Below, one piece after another: positions 16,788-26,451 of a stretch of 64,000 nucleotides of DNA (the first letter of the stretch is position 1; the number at the start of each line of letters is the position of its first letter). The notes beneath the pieces are model-generated. The model was not told the DNA's origin. It saw only the letters and a list, made by a program, of their open reading frames with translations, and made no database searches. Source of the stretch: CALBPI01 sp038531945 (GTDB lineage Bacteria > Pseudomonadota > Gammaproteobacteria > Steroidobacterales > Woeseiaceae). A program made the position numbers and the translations under genes. The stretch spans positions 372,001-436,000 of the forward strand of contig JBCBBH010000001.1 in NCBI GenBank assembly GCA_038531945.1, given 5' to 3'.

Positions 16788-17728
16788 GAAAACGTGTTGC
16801 GCATCTGTACCGGACTGCACGCGACGGGTTCACCGACATGGGACCCGCGTTACGGACTGCGTTCAATCAACGAACGGATGACGACAACCTACCCGGGGTT
16901 TTTGGCCCACGACCGGCGCTGACGCTGGCCGCGTTAACCGTGTTGGCCATCGGCCTGGGGTACGGTCTCGCGGCTTTGATCGAAGCCAGTGATGCCCGTG
17001 TACTCGTCCCGGTGCACTGGCCGGTCGTTTTGGTCGCTGTGTTTCTGGCGTTGCCCATCCGACGTTATCTGTTTCAAACCGGGAACACCGCCGAGGCGGA
17101 TTTTCCATGGCTTGCAGCGAGTATGATTCCGGCCGTGGCGATGCTCACGCTGATTGGGTTGCTCACTGGACTCGCCTCCGGCGAACTCCAGCCGATTGAA
17201 GACGGGCCCGGTTGGACCGTCATCGGTAGCGTTTTGATTATGATCGCCGAGGCCACGTCGCATGCAGCGGCCGTCACACTGGCAGCCGCAGCGTTGTGCT
17301 TCAGTCGCAAGTGGTTCAATGCGTTGATGGAGCTTGCCGTCCTCGTATTCTTGTTGCGACTCGTGCTATGGGTTTTCGAATACATTCTGTTAGAGATCGA
17401 GATCGTGCAGCGTATCCTCGCGGCGCTCCTGGATGCTCTGCTCGGCATTCGACTACCCAGCTGGCTCGGCGACTTGTCGGATGAGTTCAGTCTGGCCGTG
17501 CTGATGCTCGCGATCAATCTTGCTGTCATCGGTGCGACGTGGACTGTCTGCCGAGACCGTTTCGGTGAGCTTCTTGCTACCGGAGACGTCAACATCGTCA
17601 AAGCTGTGCGCGATGCAGTGGACCCGCCTAGCGAAAAAGCGCTGCAAAAACGCGAGGCGAAACGCGAGAAGAAAGCGCGCAAGCAAGCCCAGAAAGCGGC
17701 AAAGAAAGCCGCGAAAAAAGCGTCTTAG
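16784..17728 (+). CDS. Multipass membrane protein of unknown function with Lys/Ala-rich tail
   Basis: I do not recognise this 314-residue protein. It has about six hydrophobic segments between residues 45 and 260 and a C-terminal tail from about residue 285 made almost only of Lys, Ala, Arg and Gln, which should be cytoplasmic and could bind nucleic acid or phospholipid head groups. The start codon overlaps the oxyR stop (ATGA), so it is translationally coupled to the peroxide regulator. Its 3' end overlaps the convergent ybbP-like gene by 4 bp. Confidence 0.78.
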   Translation: MRKRVAHLYRTARDGFTDMGPALRTAFNQRTDDDNLPGVFGPRPALTLAALTVLAIGLGYGLAALIEASDARVLVPVHWPVVLVAVFLALPIRRYLFQTGNTAEADFPWLAASMIPAVAMLTLIGLLTGLASGELQPIEDGPGWTVIGSVLIMIAEATSHAAAVTLAAAALCFSRKWFNALMELAVLVFLLRLVLWVFEYILLEIEIVQRILAALLDALLGIRLPSWLGDLSDEFSLAVLMLAINLAVIGATWTVCRDRFGELLATGDVNIVKAVRDAVDPPSEKALQKREAKREKKARKQAQKAAKKAAKKAS

Positions 17729-20214
17729 CGACCGCGTAATGTAGTCACCGGCGGCGCCTTGGCCGCCCCTTGCGCAGCCAACGTACCGCTCAGCCCGACC
17801 AACACCAGACCGCCGACGGTCCCGGCGATCCACAGCAGCGGGTTGATGCCCATAGGTAAACTGAACAGTTCACGGGCGACCACGATACCGATGATCGTTG
17901 CACCGGTTGCTGCGCAGACGCCGGACAGCAATCCAAGCGCCGAGAACTCTGCCAGGATCCCGGTGAGTACGACCCGACGCGAAGCACCGAACGTGCGCAG
18001 CAGCGCGCTTTCGAATCGGCGTTCATCCAGGGTGGACTGGATCGCGGCAAACAACACCACAACGCCCGCAGCGAGCGTGAACAGGAACACGTATTGAACG
18101 GCCAGCGTCGCCTTTTCGATGATGCCGCGAACCTGTGCGAGCGCGGCGTCGATATCGATGACCGACACGCTCGGATGCGCACGCACGAGGTCACGCAAAA
18201 CCCCGGTGTCGGACTGCGCGATATATAGTGACGTGATGAACGTCTGAGGCAACTCAGTCATTCCGTCTGGGCTTAGCACCATGAAAAAATTGGGTTTAAA
18301 TGAGTCCCAGTCAATTTTGCGGAGACTGCTGACAGTCGCGACACGCTGCTGACCCGCGATATCGAAAGTGAGTGCATCACCGACACTCAACCCCATTTCC
18401 TCGGCAATGTCCTCATCGACCGAGACCTCTGGTGGTCCGGCATGATCCGGCGACCAAAACTCGCCCGCTGTAATCTCATTGCTCGGATCGAGCGTATCCG
18501 ACCATGACAGGTTGGTCTCGCGACCAGCGCGCCAACTAGAGCCTGTCGACTGTTCACGCCACTGCTCGGGTGTGAGTCCATTTATGAGGTTGATACGCCC
18601 GCGGACCAACGGGACGAAATCGACGTTGTCAATCCCTGCGTCGGCAAGCAGGGTGCGAATGCTGTCGCGTTCGTCCGCCTGGATGTTGATCAGAAACTGA
18701 TTCGGCGCATCCGCCGGAACGGTCGCGTTCCAACCGTCGAGCAAGTCGTTGCGCACCAGCGTCAGCAACAACAACACCATCAGACCCAAACCGAAAGCGA
18801 CCACCTGCACCGCGCTATCGCCGCCGCGACGTGCAACATTGGCAAGCCCATAGCGCCACGACACGCCAACCTGACCCCGCAACCGCCCGAGTAAGCCCAC
18901 TAACACTCGACCACCCAGCAGCAAGACGCCAGTCGTGGCCAACGTACCACCAAGAATAATCACCAACAGATTCAACTCGGGCACGGCCCAGTAGACGATG
19001 ATCGCCAATGCACCGAGGGCCGTGCCGTACGTCAGCCAGATCGCGGGAGGCGGTGGCTCGAGATCATGACGCAGCACTCGCATCGGCGGAGTCTCGCCGA
19101 GGCGCAGCAAGGCCGGCAATCCGAAGCCCACCAACAGCACCAACGCTGTCGCGACGCCCGGCAGCACAGGCGCCCAGCTTGCTGCCGGTAAATCGCCACG
19201 CAACCAACCCGCTAAGGCTGCCGATAAAACTCGCTCCGCTGCGTAGCCCAGACCGACACCGATGAGGCTGGAGACAATACCGACCACCAGCAAATGCCAC
19301 AGACCGACCTGAAGTACGAACGCCTGACTCGCCCCAAATGTTTTCATCAACGCGGCGCTATCGAGCCTGCGATCCGCGTAGCGACGGGCAGCCATTGCGA
19401 CAGCGACAGCTGCCAGAATCAGACTGACTAACGATGCCAGCGATAAAAACCGCCCTGCACGATCGATTGCGCTTGCCAGCTGGCTGCCAGATTCTGCCTG
19501 GTCCTCAATACGGACACCCTCCGGCGACTCAGCCCGTAGCGAATCGGCGAACGCGTCCACATCCTCAGGTGCGCCAGCAAACAGTTGCGTATAACTGGCT
19601 CGGCTACCTTCGACAAGCAGTCCGCTGGCAGCGATATCGTCAATGTTCATCAGGAGCGTGGGCGCCAACCCACTGAAGCCCGGTGACTGGTCCGGCCGGT
19701 AGACGAGAACCGCCGCAACGCGCAGCGTCAGCGAGCCCACGTCGATCTGTGCACCGACGTCCGTACCCAGCCGCGCGAGCAATGCTGCATCCGCGTAAAC
19801 CTCGCCTGCGGTCGGGATCACATCGGTCACCCGCGCGGGGTCAAATAATCGGTCCGCGATGCGCAGCTCACCACGCAACGGATAACCCGTCGATACCGCC
19901 TTCAGCGATGCCAGCGTGCTTTGATCGCCGGCAAACACGACCGACGGAAAGTTGATGCCGGTGGCGGTACTCAGATTGCTCTGCCGCGCTTCAGTCAAAA
20001 GATCGGTGGTCAACGGTCGACCGCTGGACAAACGTAGATCAGCCGCCAGAATCTCCGTCGCCTGCAACGCGACCGCCCGCGAGATTCGATCGGTCAGGAA
20101 TCCAATCGCCGTCATGCTGGCGACGGCAATCGACAACGCCGCAAGCAATACCAGCAACTCGCCGGCACGCAACTCGCGTGCAATCCCATTCAGGGCGAAT
20201 CTGAGCGCCCGCAT
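17725..20214 (-). CDS. ybbP: ABC transporter permease, FtsX/YbbP type
   Basis: An 829-residue permease with one N-terminal membrane segment, a periplasmic domain, then two sets of FtsX-type segments (residues about 265-490 and 705-820). The last set has the typical FtsX pattern ESALLRTFGASRR. Length and order match YbbP of E. coli (about 800 residues). The ATPase gene lies immediately upstream, sharing base 20214. The E. coli locus is also tesA-ybbA-ybbP, which supports the name. The cargo is not established; lipid or lipoprotein-related substrates are suspected for this group. Confidence 0.92.
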   Translation of the reverse strand: MRALRFALNGIARELRAGELLVLLAALSIAVASMTAIGFLTDRISRAVALQATEILAADLRLSSGRPLTTDLLTEARQSNLSTATGINFPSVVFAGDQSTLASLKAVSTGYPLRGELRIADRLFDPARVTDVIPTAGEVYADAALLARLGTDVGAQIDVGSLTLRVAAVLVYRPDQSPGFSGLAPTLLMNIDDIAASGLLVEGSRASYTQLFAGAPEDVDAFADSLRAESPEGVRIEDQAESGSQLASAIDRAGRFLSLASLVSLILAAVAVAMAARRYADRRLDSAALMKTFGASQAFVLQVGLWHLLVVGIVSSLIGVGLGYAAERVLSAALAGWLRGDLPAASWAPVLPGVATALVLLVGFGLPALLRLGETPPMRVLRHDLEPPPPAIWLTYGTALGALAIIVYWAVPELNLLVIILGGTLATTGVLLLGGRVLVGLLGRLRGQVGVSWRYGLANVARRGGDSAVQVVAFGLGLMVLLLLTLVRNDLLDGWNATVPADAPNQFLINIQADERDSIRTLLADAGIDNVDFVPLVRGRINLINGLTPEQWREQSTGSSWRAGRETNLSWSDTLDPSNEITAGEFWSPDHAGPPEVSVDEDIAEEMGLSVGDALTFDIAGQQRVATVSSLRKIDWDSFKPNFFMVLSPDGMTELPQTFITSLYIAQSDTGVLRDLVRAHPSVSVIDIDAALAQVRGIIEKATLAVQYVFLFTLAAGVVVLFAAIQSTLDERRFESALLRTFGASRRVVLTGILAEFSALGLLSGVCAATGATIIGIVVARELFSLPMGINPLLWIAGTVGGLVLVGLSGTLAAQGAAKAPPVTTLRGR

Positions 20215-20933
20215 CAGTCGCGCTCGTCACGCACCAGTCGACCGCCATCGATGGACAGTCGACGCTGGCACTGGGCGGCCAACGCAGGATCGTGCGTCAC
20301 CAGCACGAGCGTCGTTCGAGAATTTCGATTCAAATCGAACAGCAGCGTCTCAACCGTTTTTCCTGTGTCGCGATCGAGATTTCCTGTTGGTTCGTCGGCG
20401 AAGAGTACCGATGGGCGGGTCGCGAAAGCCCGCGCAATAGCTACACGCTGCTTCTCGCCGCCAGACAACTGCGCAGGGTAGTGAGTCAAGCGCTGTGACA
20501 GTCCGACACTGTCGAGCACACTGCGCGCGAGCTCCCGCGCATCGGGCGCGCCCGTGAGTTCAATCGGCATCATGACGTTCTCAAGCGCCGTCAGCGCCGG
20601 AATCAGATGAAATGACTGAAATACGAAGCCGACACGCCCCGCTCGCACAGCCGCACGGCCATCTTCGTCCAGCCCGTGCAATGAGTGTCCATCCAGGACG
20701 ACCTCCCCGCGAGTCGGGGTATCCAGCCCAGCCAGCAACGCGAGCAATGTCGACTTGCCAGCGCCAGACGGTCCAATGATCGCCAGCGTTTCGCCACGCT
20801 CTGCCGCGAAGCTGACATCATCCAGTATGGTGAGAGTGCCATCCGCGGTCGGCACGGTGCGAGTCAGGCCCGAGGCTTCGAGAACGGACCCAGTCGCTGG
20901 ACTCGCGTCCGCGTTTAATTGAGACTTCGTCAT
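20214..20933 (-). CDS. ybbA: ABC transporter ATP-binding protein, YbbA type
   Basis: A 239-residue ATPase of the LolD/MacB/FtsE class: Walker A GPSGAGKST, Q-loop VFQSFHLIP, signature LSGGEKQR, Walker B VLFADEP, and the D-loop/H-loop region VLVTHD. It abuts the permease gene with a one-base overlap and diverges from the tesA gene by only 20 bp, so the two promoters must overlap coding sequence. Confidence 0.95.
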   Translation of the reverse strand: MTKSQLNADASPATGSVLEASGLTRTVPTADGTLTILDDVSFAAERGETLAIIGPSGAGKSTLLALLAGLDTPTRGEVVLDGHSLHGLDEDGRAAVRAGRVGFVFQSFHLIPALTALENVMMPIELTGAPDARELARSVLDSVGLSQRLTHYPAQLSGGEKQRVAIARAFATRPSVLFADEPTGNLDRDTGKTVETLLFDLNRNSRTTLVLVTHDPALAAQCQRRLSIDGGRLVRDERD

Positions 20934-20953
20934 TTATTTTCCGGTTGCGAAAC

Positions 20954-21670
20954 ATGTCCGCAAGAAAGTCGGTTTCCATTGTGATCGGTGTGGTCGGGGT
21001 CCTCGCCGCTGCGTTGGCATTCCTTCCACTGTCATCTGACAACGCGTCACCCACCGAAGTGCCCGAGCCTGCAAGTGGGGCTGACCCGCGACCTGCCTTG
21101 CTGGTCATCGGCGACAGCCTCAGCGCCGGTTACGGTCTCGAGCGTGTCGAGGAGGGTTGGGTCGCGTTACTGCAGACGCGAATCGATAATCAAGATTATG
21201 GTATTCGAGTGGTGAACGCGAGTATCTCGGGCGATACAACCGGTGGCGGCGCCGCCCGTATTGAACAGGCGCTGGACACACACAAGCCCGCCGTCGTCGT
21301 GATCGAGCTGGGCGGCAACGATGGCTTGCGCGGCATTCCAATCGACATCACCGAAGCGAATCTTCGGCAAATGGTGACCGCGAGCCAAAAGGCCGGCGCC
21401 AGCGTCGCAATGCTTGGCATGCGTATTCCGCCGAACTACGGCGCGCGATACACGGAGCAGTTCGAGGGTACTTTTCGCAAGATCGCGGAGGCTTTTTCGA
21501 TTCCGATGGAACCGTTTTTCCTTGAAGGCGTGGCGCTCGATCCGAACCTGATGCAAGCTGACGGCATTCACCCAAACGCCGGCGCCCAACCCGATATGCT
21601 GGAGCGAGCCTGGCCGGTGATCCGCACCGCACTGGAACGCGCCAATCTAAACACCTCTGAAACCCCTTAA
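20954..21670 (+). CDS. tesA: SGNH-type arylesterase / thioesterase I / lysophospholipase TesA
   Basis: A GDSL/SGNH hydrolase of TesA type. Block I is VIGDSLSAGYG with the nucleophilic serine, block III is ELGGNDGLRG, and block V is DGIHPN with the Asp-His pair. An N-terminal hydrophobic segment (residues about 6-24 from ATG 20954) would export it to the periplasm; cleavage is uncertain because a long polar linker follows. A TTG at 20945 in the same frame is an alternative start. It is divergent from ybbA-ybbP as in E. coli, and fadD follows 20 bp later, linking fatty-acid release to activation. Confidence 0.93.
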   Translation: MSARKSVSIVIGVVGVLAAALAFLPLSSDNASPTEVPEPASGADPRPALLVIGDSLSAGYGLERVEEGWVALLQTRIDNQDYGIRVVNASISGDTTGGGAARIEQALDTHKPAVVVIELGGNDGLRGIPIDITEANLRQMVTASQKAGASVAMLGMRIPPNYGARYTEQFEGTFRKIAEAFSIPMEPFFLEGVALDPNLMQADGIHPNAGAQPDMLERAWPVIRTALERANLNTSETP

Positions 21671-21690
21671 TCCGCGAGTACGTCTGACCC

Positions 21691-23346
21691 ATGACCGACA
21701 AAATCTGGCTTTCTTCTTATCAGCCCGGCATACCCGAGTTCATCGATAACGCGGGATACGATTCACTCCGGGATTTGATCGAACAGAATCTCAAGCGTTA
21801 CGGCACGCAACCGTCGTACGCGAATCTCGGCACTACCCTGAGTTTCGCCGAGATTGACCAGCTGTCGCTGTCATTCGCATCCTGGCTGCAACAAAAGGGC
21901 CTGGGCAAAGGCGATCGGATCGCACTGATGATGCCGAACATCCTGCAATACCCGATCGCGCTGTTCGGTGCGTTGCGGGCGGGCCTCGTCGTCGTAAACG
22001 TCAACCCGCTCTACACACAACGCGAACTGAAGCACCAGATGACGGACTCGGGCGCGAAGGCTATCGTGATCGTCGAAAATTTTGCCCACACATTAGAGGC
22101 GGTTCTGCCGGACACGGACATCGAGTTCGTCATAACCACGAAAATCGGCGATATGCATGGCACCGCAAAGCGCTGGTTGACGAACTTTGCAGTAGAGAAA
22201 GTGAAGAAGATGGTGCCGGCATTCTCGATACCTAACGCAACATCGTTCCGCGATGTCACAGGTACCGACACGAGTGGCTTCAAACCACCTGAAGTCACGT
22301 TGGAAGATCTCGCCTTTCTGCAGTACACCGGCGGGACTACCGGCGTTGCCAAAGGCGCCATGTTGTCGCACGGCAATCTCGTCTACAACGTACAACAAAC
22401 GAATGCGTGGCTCGGCGGGCGACTGGACGATGACAAAATCATCGGCATCACAGCGTTGCCGCTCTACCACATCTTTTCATTGGAAGGGAACTGCTTTGGT
22501 TTACTACAGCAGGGCGGACTGAATGTCCTGATCACCAACCCGCGTGACATGAAGGGTTTTGTGAAAGAGCTCTCGAACTATCGATTCAGCTATTTCACTG
22601 GCGTTAACACTCTGTTCAATGGCCTTTTAAACACACAGGGTTTCGCCGATCTCGATTTTTCCGGTCTGCGAATCACCATCGGGGGCGGCATGGCCGTGCA
22701 GCGCGCGGTCGCCGAGAAATGGCGTGAAGTCACCGGCAGCGCACTCATTCAGGCATATGGGCTTACCGAGACATCTCCTGGCGCGGTGATCAACCCGTTC
22801 GTCGATGATGCCGAGTTCACCGGCTCTATCGGCTTACCGATCTCTTCCACCGAGGTAGCTATTCTGGACGATGACGGAAATCATCTCGATATCGGAGAAA
22901 TCGGCGAAATCTGTATTCGCGGTCCGCAGGTCATGCAGGGCTACTGGCAGCGCCCCGAGGAGACCGAGAAAGTCATGGTCGGAGATTGGCTGAGGACGGG
23001 CGACGTCGGTCGTATGGACGACAAGGGCTTCGTGTTTATCGAGGATCGCAAGAAAGACATGATTCTGGTGTCAGGATTTAACGTCTATCCGAATGAGATC
23101 GAAGATGTCGTCGTGCAGCTACCGGGCGTCGTTGAAGCGGCGGCCGTCGGCAAGGAACACCCCAAGTCGGGAGAAGTCGTCCAACTGCATGTCGTGGTCA
23201 GCGACAACACGAGTGCCGAGGACATCCTGGCCCATTGTCGTGAGCAACTGACGGGCTACAAGCAACCCCGTGAGGTGCTGTTTCATGACGAACTGCCGAA
23301 AACCAACGTGGGGAAAATTCTGCGGCGCGAACTGCGCACTGGCTAA
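21691..23346 (+). CDS. fadD: Long-chain fatty-acid-CoA ligase FadD
   Basis: A 551-residue adenylate-forming enzyme that activates fatty acids to acyl-CoA. Visible motifs are the P-loop YTGGTTGVAKGA, the A5 motif AYGLTETSPG, the hinge region DWLRTGDVG, and the C-terminal VSGFNVYPNEIE and KTNVGKILRREL with the catalytic lysine. Length and the DRIALMMPN segment fit FadD. It follows tesA by 20 bp in the same direction and converges with the DUF445 gene, overlapping it by 4 bp. Confidence 0.95.
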   Translation: MTDKIWLSSYQPGIPEFIDNAGYDSLRDLIEQNLKRYGTQPSYANLGTTLSFAEIDQLSLSFASWLQQKGLGKGDRIALMMPNILQYPIALFGALRAGLVVVNVNPLYTQRELKHQMTDSGAKAIVIVENFAHTLEAVLPDTDIEFVITTKIGDMHGTAKRWLTNFAVEKVKKMVPAFSIPNATSFRDVTGTDTSGFKPPEVTLEDLAFLQYTGGTTGVAKGAMLSHGNLVYNVQQTNAWLGGRLDDDKIIGITALPLYHIFSLEGNCFGLLQQGGLNVLITNPRDMKGFVKELSNYRFSYFTGVNTLFNGLLNTQGFADLDFSGLRITIGGGMAVQRAVAEKWREVTGSALIQAYGLTETSPGAVINPFVDDAEFTGSIGLPISSTEVAILDDDGNHLDIGEIGEICIRGPQVMQGYWQRPEETEKVMVGDWLRTGDVGRMDDKGFVFIEDRKKDMILVSGFNVYPNEIEDVVVQLPGVVEAAAVGKEHPKSGEVVQLHVVVSDNTSAEDILAHCREQLTGYKQPREVLFHDELPKTNVGKILRRELRTG

Positions 23347-24611
23347 CCGACGAAGGCGTGCCATAGCGTATAGAGCGTCAAACCCGCCAGTCCGCCGACG
23401 ATCGTGCCATTGATTCGGATGAACTGAAGGTCTCGTCCGACGCGGAGTTCGATCAACGAGGCTGCGGTATCCGCATCCCACCCGTGGATTGTGTCGGCGA
23501 TCACCTGGGTGATCGATCGCTGATAGCGCGTGATCGCATACAGCGCAGCGTCGCGTAGCGATGCATTCATTTCATCGCGGACGCTGGTCTGGTCGCTGAG
23601 GTTCCGCCCGAGTCCACTGAGTGCGTCGGTGATTCGTTGGCGAAAATCACTGTCGGGGTTTTCGGCTTCACGCGTCAAATAGCTGGAGATGTCCGTCACC
23701 ATTCGCGACAGGTACTCAGCGAGCTGCGGATGGTCGAGCAGCTCCTGCTTCAATCGTTCACCGCGATCGATCAGCGCCTCGTCGTACTTCAACGCATGCA
23801 CGATATCGAGCAGCACTCGGCGCAAGTGTTCGCGTGCACGCTGCTCGCCACCTTGCTCGTCGTCCGACAGCACTTGTTCTACTTCCGACACGAGTTGTCG
23901 ATAGATACGTTCGTCGACAAAACCGGGTAGCCACCAAGGTGTGCGCTCTCCGACGGTATCCCTAAGGGACTGTCGGTTGTCGTCGAACTGTTGCTGTGCC
24001 AATGACACGAGACCACCGACCAGCGTGTCCTCCGGGTCGTTGCGAAGTAGCATCTCCAGCAGTCGCCCCAACATCGGAGTCACCTGCAGTTGCTCGATGG
24101 TACCGCGCAGGTTGTCCTTGACGAGCTGGCGTAACGCGCGGTTATCACCGGTTCGAACAACACGCTGCAACACACGCGCGACATCATCGGTCAATCGTCG
24201 AGCATTCTTGGGGCGCGCAAGCCAGTCGGACGCTACGCCCACCGGATCGATGCGCGCAAGCCGCGGTGCGAGATTCTCACGATTTAAAAAATGTGTGCCA
24301 ATGAATTCTGCGAGCGTGTCACCGATGTCGTTTTTGCGACGCTTGATGATGGCGGTGTGCGGAATCGGTAAGCCCAGTGGCTCACGGAATAGCGCGGTAA
24401 CTGCGAACCAATCAGCGAGCGCGCCGACCGCGCCAGCCTCCGCAAATGCACGCACATAACCAAGCCAAGGATAGTGTGGTTGCCACAAGCCTGCGACAAC
24501 ATATAGCGCCAGCATTGCGAGCAACAGACCATGTGCGATCCATTGCATTCGCCGAAGTCGCGCTCGACGTTGTCGCTCGCTAAGCCCCGGTTCGGACTGT
24601 GGCCCGCTCAC
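23343..24611 (-). CDS. DUF445 family membrane protein
   Basis: A 422-residue protein matching DUF445: an N-terminal membrane segment (LLLAMLALYVVAG), a second short one containing GAVGALADWFAVTALFR, then the conserved IPHTAIIKRRKNDIGDTLAEF phrase in split form, a long helical region and a final C-terminal membrane segment (INGTIVGGLAGLTLY). The biochemical role is unknown; the family relates to YheB-like proteins. It lies 3 bp downstream of hemE and likely ends that transcription unit. Confidence 0.9.
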   Translation of the reverse strand: MSGPQSEPGLSERQRRARLRRMQWIAHGLLLAMLALYVVAGLWQPHYPWLGYVRAFAEAGAVGALADWFAVTALFREPLGLPIPHTAIIKRRKNDIGDTLAEFIGTHFLNRENLAPRLARIDPVGVASDWLARPKNARRLTDDVARVLQRVVRTGDNRALRQLVKDNLRGTIEQLQVTPMLGRLLEMLLRNDPEDTLVGGLVSLAQQQFDDNRQSLRDTVGERTPWWLPGFVDERIYRQLVSEVEQVLSDDEQGGEQRAREHLRRVLLDIVHALKYDEALIDRGERLKQELLDHPQLAEYLSRMVTDISSYLTREAENPDSDFRQRITDALSGLGRNLSDQTSVRDEMNASLRDAALYAITRYQRSITQVIADTIHGWDADTAASLIELRVGRDLQFIRINGTIVGGLAGLTLYTLWHAFVG

Positions 24612-24614
24612 GGC

Positions 24615-25685
24615 TCATTCGTCGGCATGATAGGTCGGACTCATCTCCTTGACCGCATCGACCATTACCGCGACTTTCGCCGGATCGATTTCTGGATGAA
24701 TCCCGTGCCCCAGATTGAACACATGCCCCGCGCCTTTGCCATACGAGGCGAGCACACGCGCAACGCCGTCGCGAATCGCCTCGTCACTCGCATACAACAG
24801 CGACGGGTCCATATTGCCTTGTAGCGCTACGCGACCTCCCGTGAGCTCGCGCGCCTCGGCCATATCGGTGGTCCAGTCGACCCCGAGCGCGTCACAGCCG
24901 CTGTGTGACATCACCTCAAGACGCGTGCCCGCGCCTTTGGTGAACAGCACGACCGGTACGCGGCGACCATCGGCTTCTCGTGTCAGACCATCGACGATCA
25001 TCTGCATACTCGATAGCGAGAATCGGCGATACAACTCCGGCTCAAGCACCGAGCCCCAGGTATCAAAAATCATCACGGCTTGCGCACCCGCTTCAATCTG
25101 CGCGTTGAGATAGTGGGTTGTGACCCGCGCTATCTTCGCCATCAATTCATCCGCTGTCTCAGGTTCGCTATACAGCAGGGACTTTATGCGGCTGTAATTC
25201 TTGCTGCTGCCACCTTCGACCATGTAAGTCGCGACCGTCCACGGGCTGCCCGCGAAACCGATGAGTGGCACCGAACCGGCGAGTTCACGGCGAATGCGCG
25301 ACACGGCACGCATCACATAGCCCAGCGAGTCGGCCACGTCAGGCTCAGGAAGGTTGCGCACATCCGCTACCGTCTGCACCGGCGATTTGAATCGCGGCCC
25401 CTCACCCGTTTCAAAGTACAGGCCGAGCCCCATGGCGTCTGGCACCGTCAGAATGTCCGAAAACAAAATAGCGGCGTCAAAACCATAGCGTCGCAGTGGT
25501 TGCATCGTCACTTCGCACGCCAACTCGTCGTTTCGACACAACGACATAAAGTCGCCGGCCTCGGCGCGAGTGGCTCTGTACTCAGGCAGGTAGCGACCCG
25601 CCTGGCGCATCATCCAGATCGGCGTACGAGGTGTTGGTTCGCGCAGCATGGCACGCAGAAGAAGATCATTTTTGAGATCGGTCAT
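24615..25685 (-). CDS. hemE: Uroporphyrinogen decarboxylase
   Basis: Converts uroporphyrinogen III to coproporphyrinogen III in haem synthesis. The 356-residue length is standard. The N-terminal signature RTPIWMMRQAGRYLPEYR and the second one, GFAGSPWTVATYMVEG, are intact, as is the late GHGI motif. Haem is needed for the cytochromes encoded elsewhere in this window. It lies 20 bp after pyrF and 3 bp before the DUF445 gene. Confidence 0.97.
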   Translation of the reverse strand: MTDLKNDLLLRAMLREPTPRTPIWMMRQAGRYLPEYRATRAEAGDFMSLCRNDELACEVTMQPLRRYGFDAAILFSDILTVPDAMGLGLYFETGEGPRFKSPVQTVADVRNLPEPDVADSLGYVMRAVSRIRRELAGSVPLIGFAGSPWTVATYMVEGGSSKNYSRIKSLLYSEPETADELMAKIARVTTHYLNAQIEAGAQAVMIFDTWGSVLEPELYRRFSLSSMQMIVDGLTREADGRRVPVVLFTKGAGTRLEVMSHSGCDALGVDWTTDMAEARELTGGRVALQGNMDPSLLYASDEAIRDGVARVLASYGKGAGHVFNLGHGIHPEIDPAKVAVMVDAVKEMSPTYHADE

Positions 25686-25705
25686 AGTCCAGAGTCTTAT
25701 AAGTT

Positions 25706-26428
25706 TCAGGTTTCGGAGGCGAAGCTCTCATGGATGGAAGCGACGATCGCCTCCGCTGCAGCACGTGGATCCGCCGCATTTCGAATCGGGCGACCGACAA
25801 CAATATAGTCAGCACCACTGGCAAAGGCCTGGGGTACGCTGACTACTCGCTTCTGGTCGTCTGCGGGTCGATTCTCAACCGGTCGGATGCCCGGAGTGAC
25901 CACCAGTAGACGGTTATCGACTTCCGCTCGCAACCGCGGTACCTCGAGACCCGATGAAATCACTCCATCGCAGCCGGCTTCGAGTGCACGACGCGCGCGC
26001 GACAACACCAGATCATCAACGTTGCAATCGAATCCAAGGTCATCCATATCGCCCCGGTCGAGGCTCGTCAGAACCGTCACCGCCAGGATCTTCAGCTCGC
26101 CTTTTGCTTCAGCCGCAGCTTCCATAACAGCTTGGTTGCCATGGACCGTACAAAACGTTGCGCCACGCTCAGCAAGATTGCGAACAGCAGCGGCGACGGT
26201 CGCCGGCACATCAAACAGTTTGACATCGAGAAAGACCCGTTTGTCACGCGCCAGTAGCCAATCGAGCAACTCGAAGTAGCCCTCACGCATCGCGAGTTCC
26301 AAACCAATCTTGTAGAAGCGAACGCTGTCACCCAGGGTGTTGACCAACGCCTTCGCGTGCTCAACATCCGGTACATCAAGTGCAAAGATCAAGCGCTCTT
26401 CCGGCGCAATGCGGTGCATCGTCATCAA
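25706..26428 (-). CDS. pyrF: Orotidine 5'-phosphate decarboxylase
   Basis: Last step of UMP synthesis. The 240-residue enzyme shows FALDVPD at the N-terminus, the catalytic DVKLFDVPAT (DxKxxDxP), TVLTS and the phosphate-binding GADYIVVGRPI. Three in-frame ATGs lie within the first four codons; the purine run GGAAGA six bases before 26428 supports the first or second. It follows dgt by 23 bp. Confidence 0.96.
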   Translation of the reverse strand: MMTMHRIAPEERLIFALDVPDVEHAKALVNTLGDSVRFYKIGLELAMREGYFELLDWLLARDKRVFLDVKLFDVPATVAAAVRNLAERGATFCTVHGNQAVMEAAAEAKGELKILAVTVLTSLDRGDMDDLGFDCNVDDLVLSRARRALEAGCDGVISSGLEVPRLRAEVDNRLLVVTPGIRPVENRPADDQKRVVSVPQAFASGADYIVVGRPIRNAADPRAAAEAIVASIHESFASET

Positions 26429-26451
26429 TTGTCTTCCGTAGTCCCCGGCGG

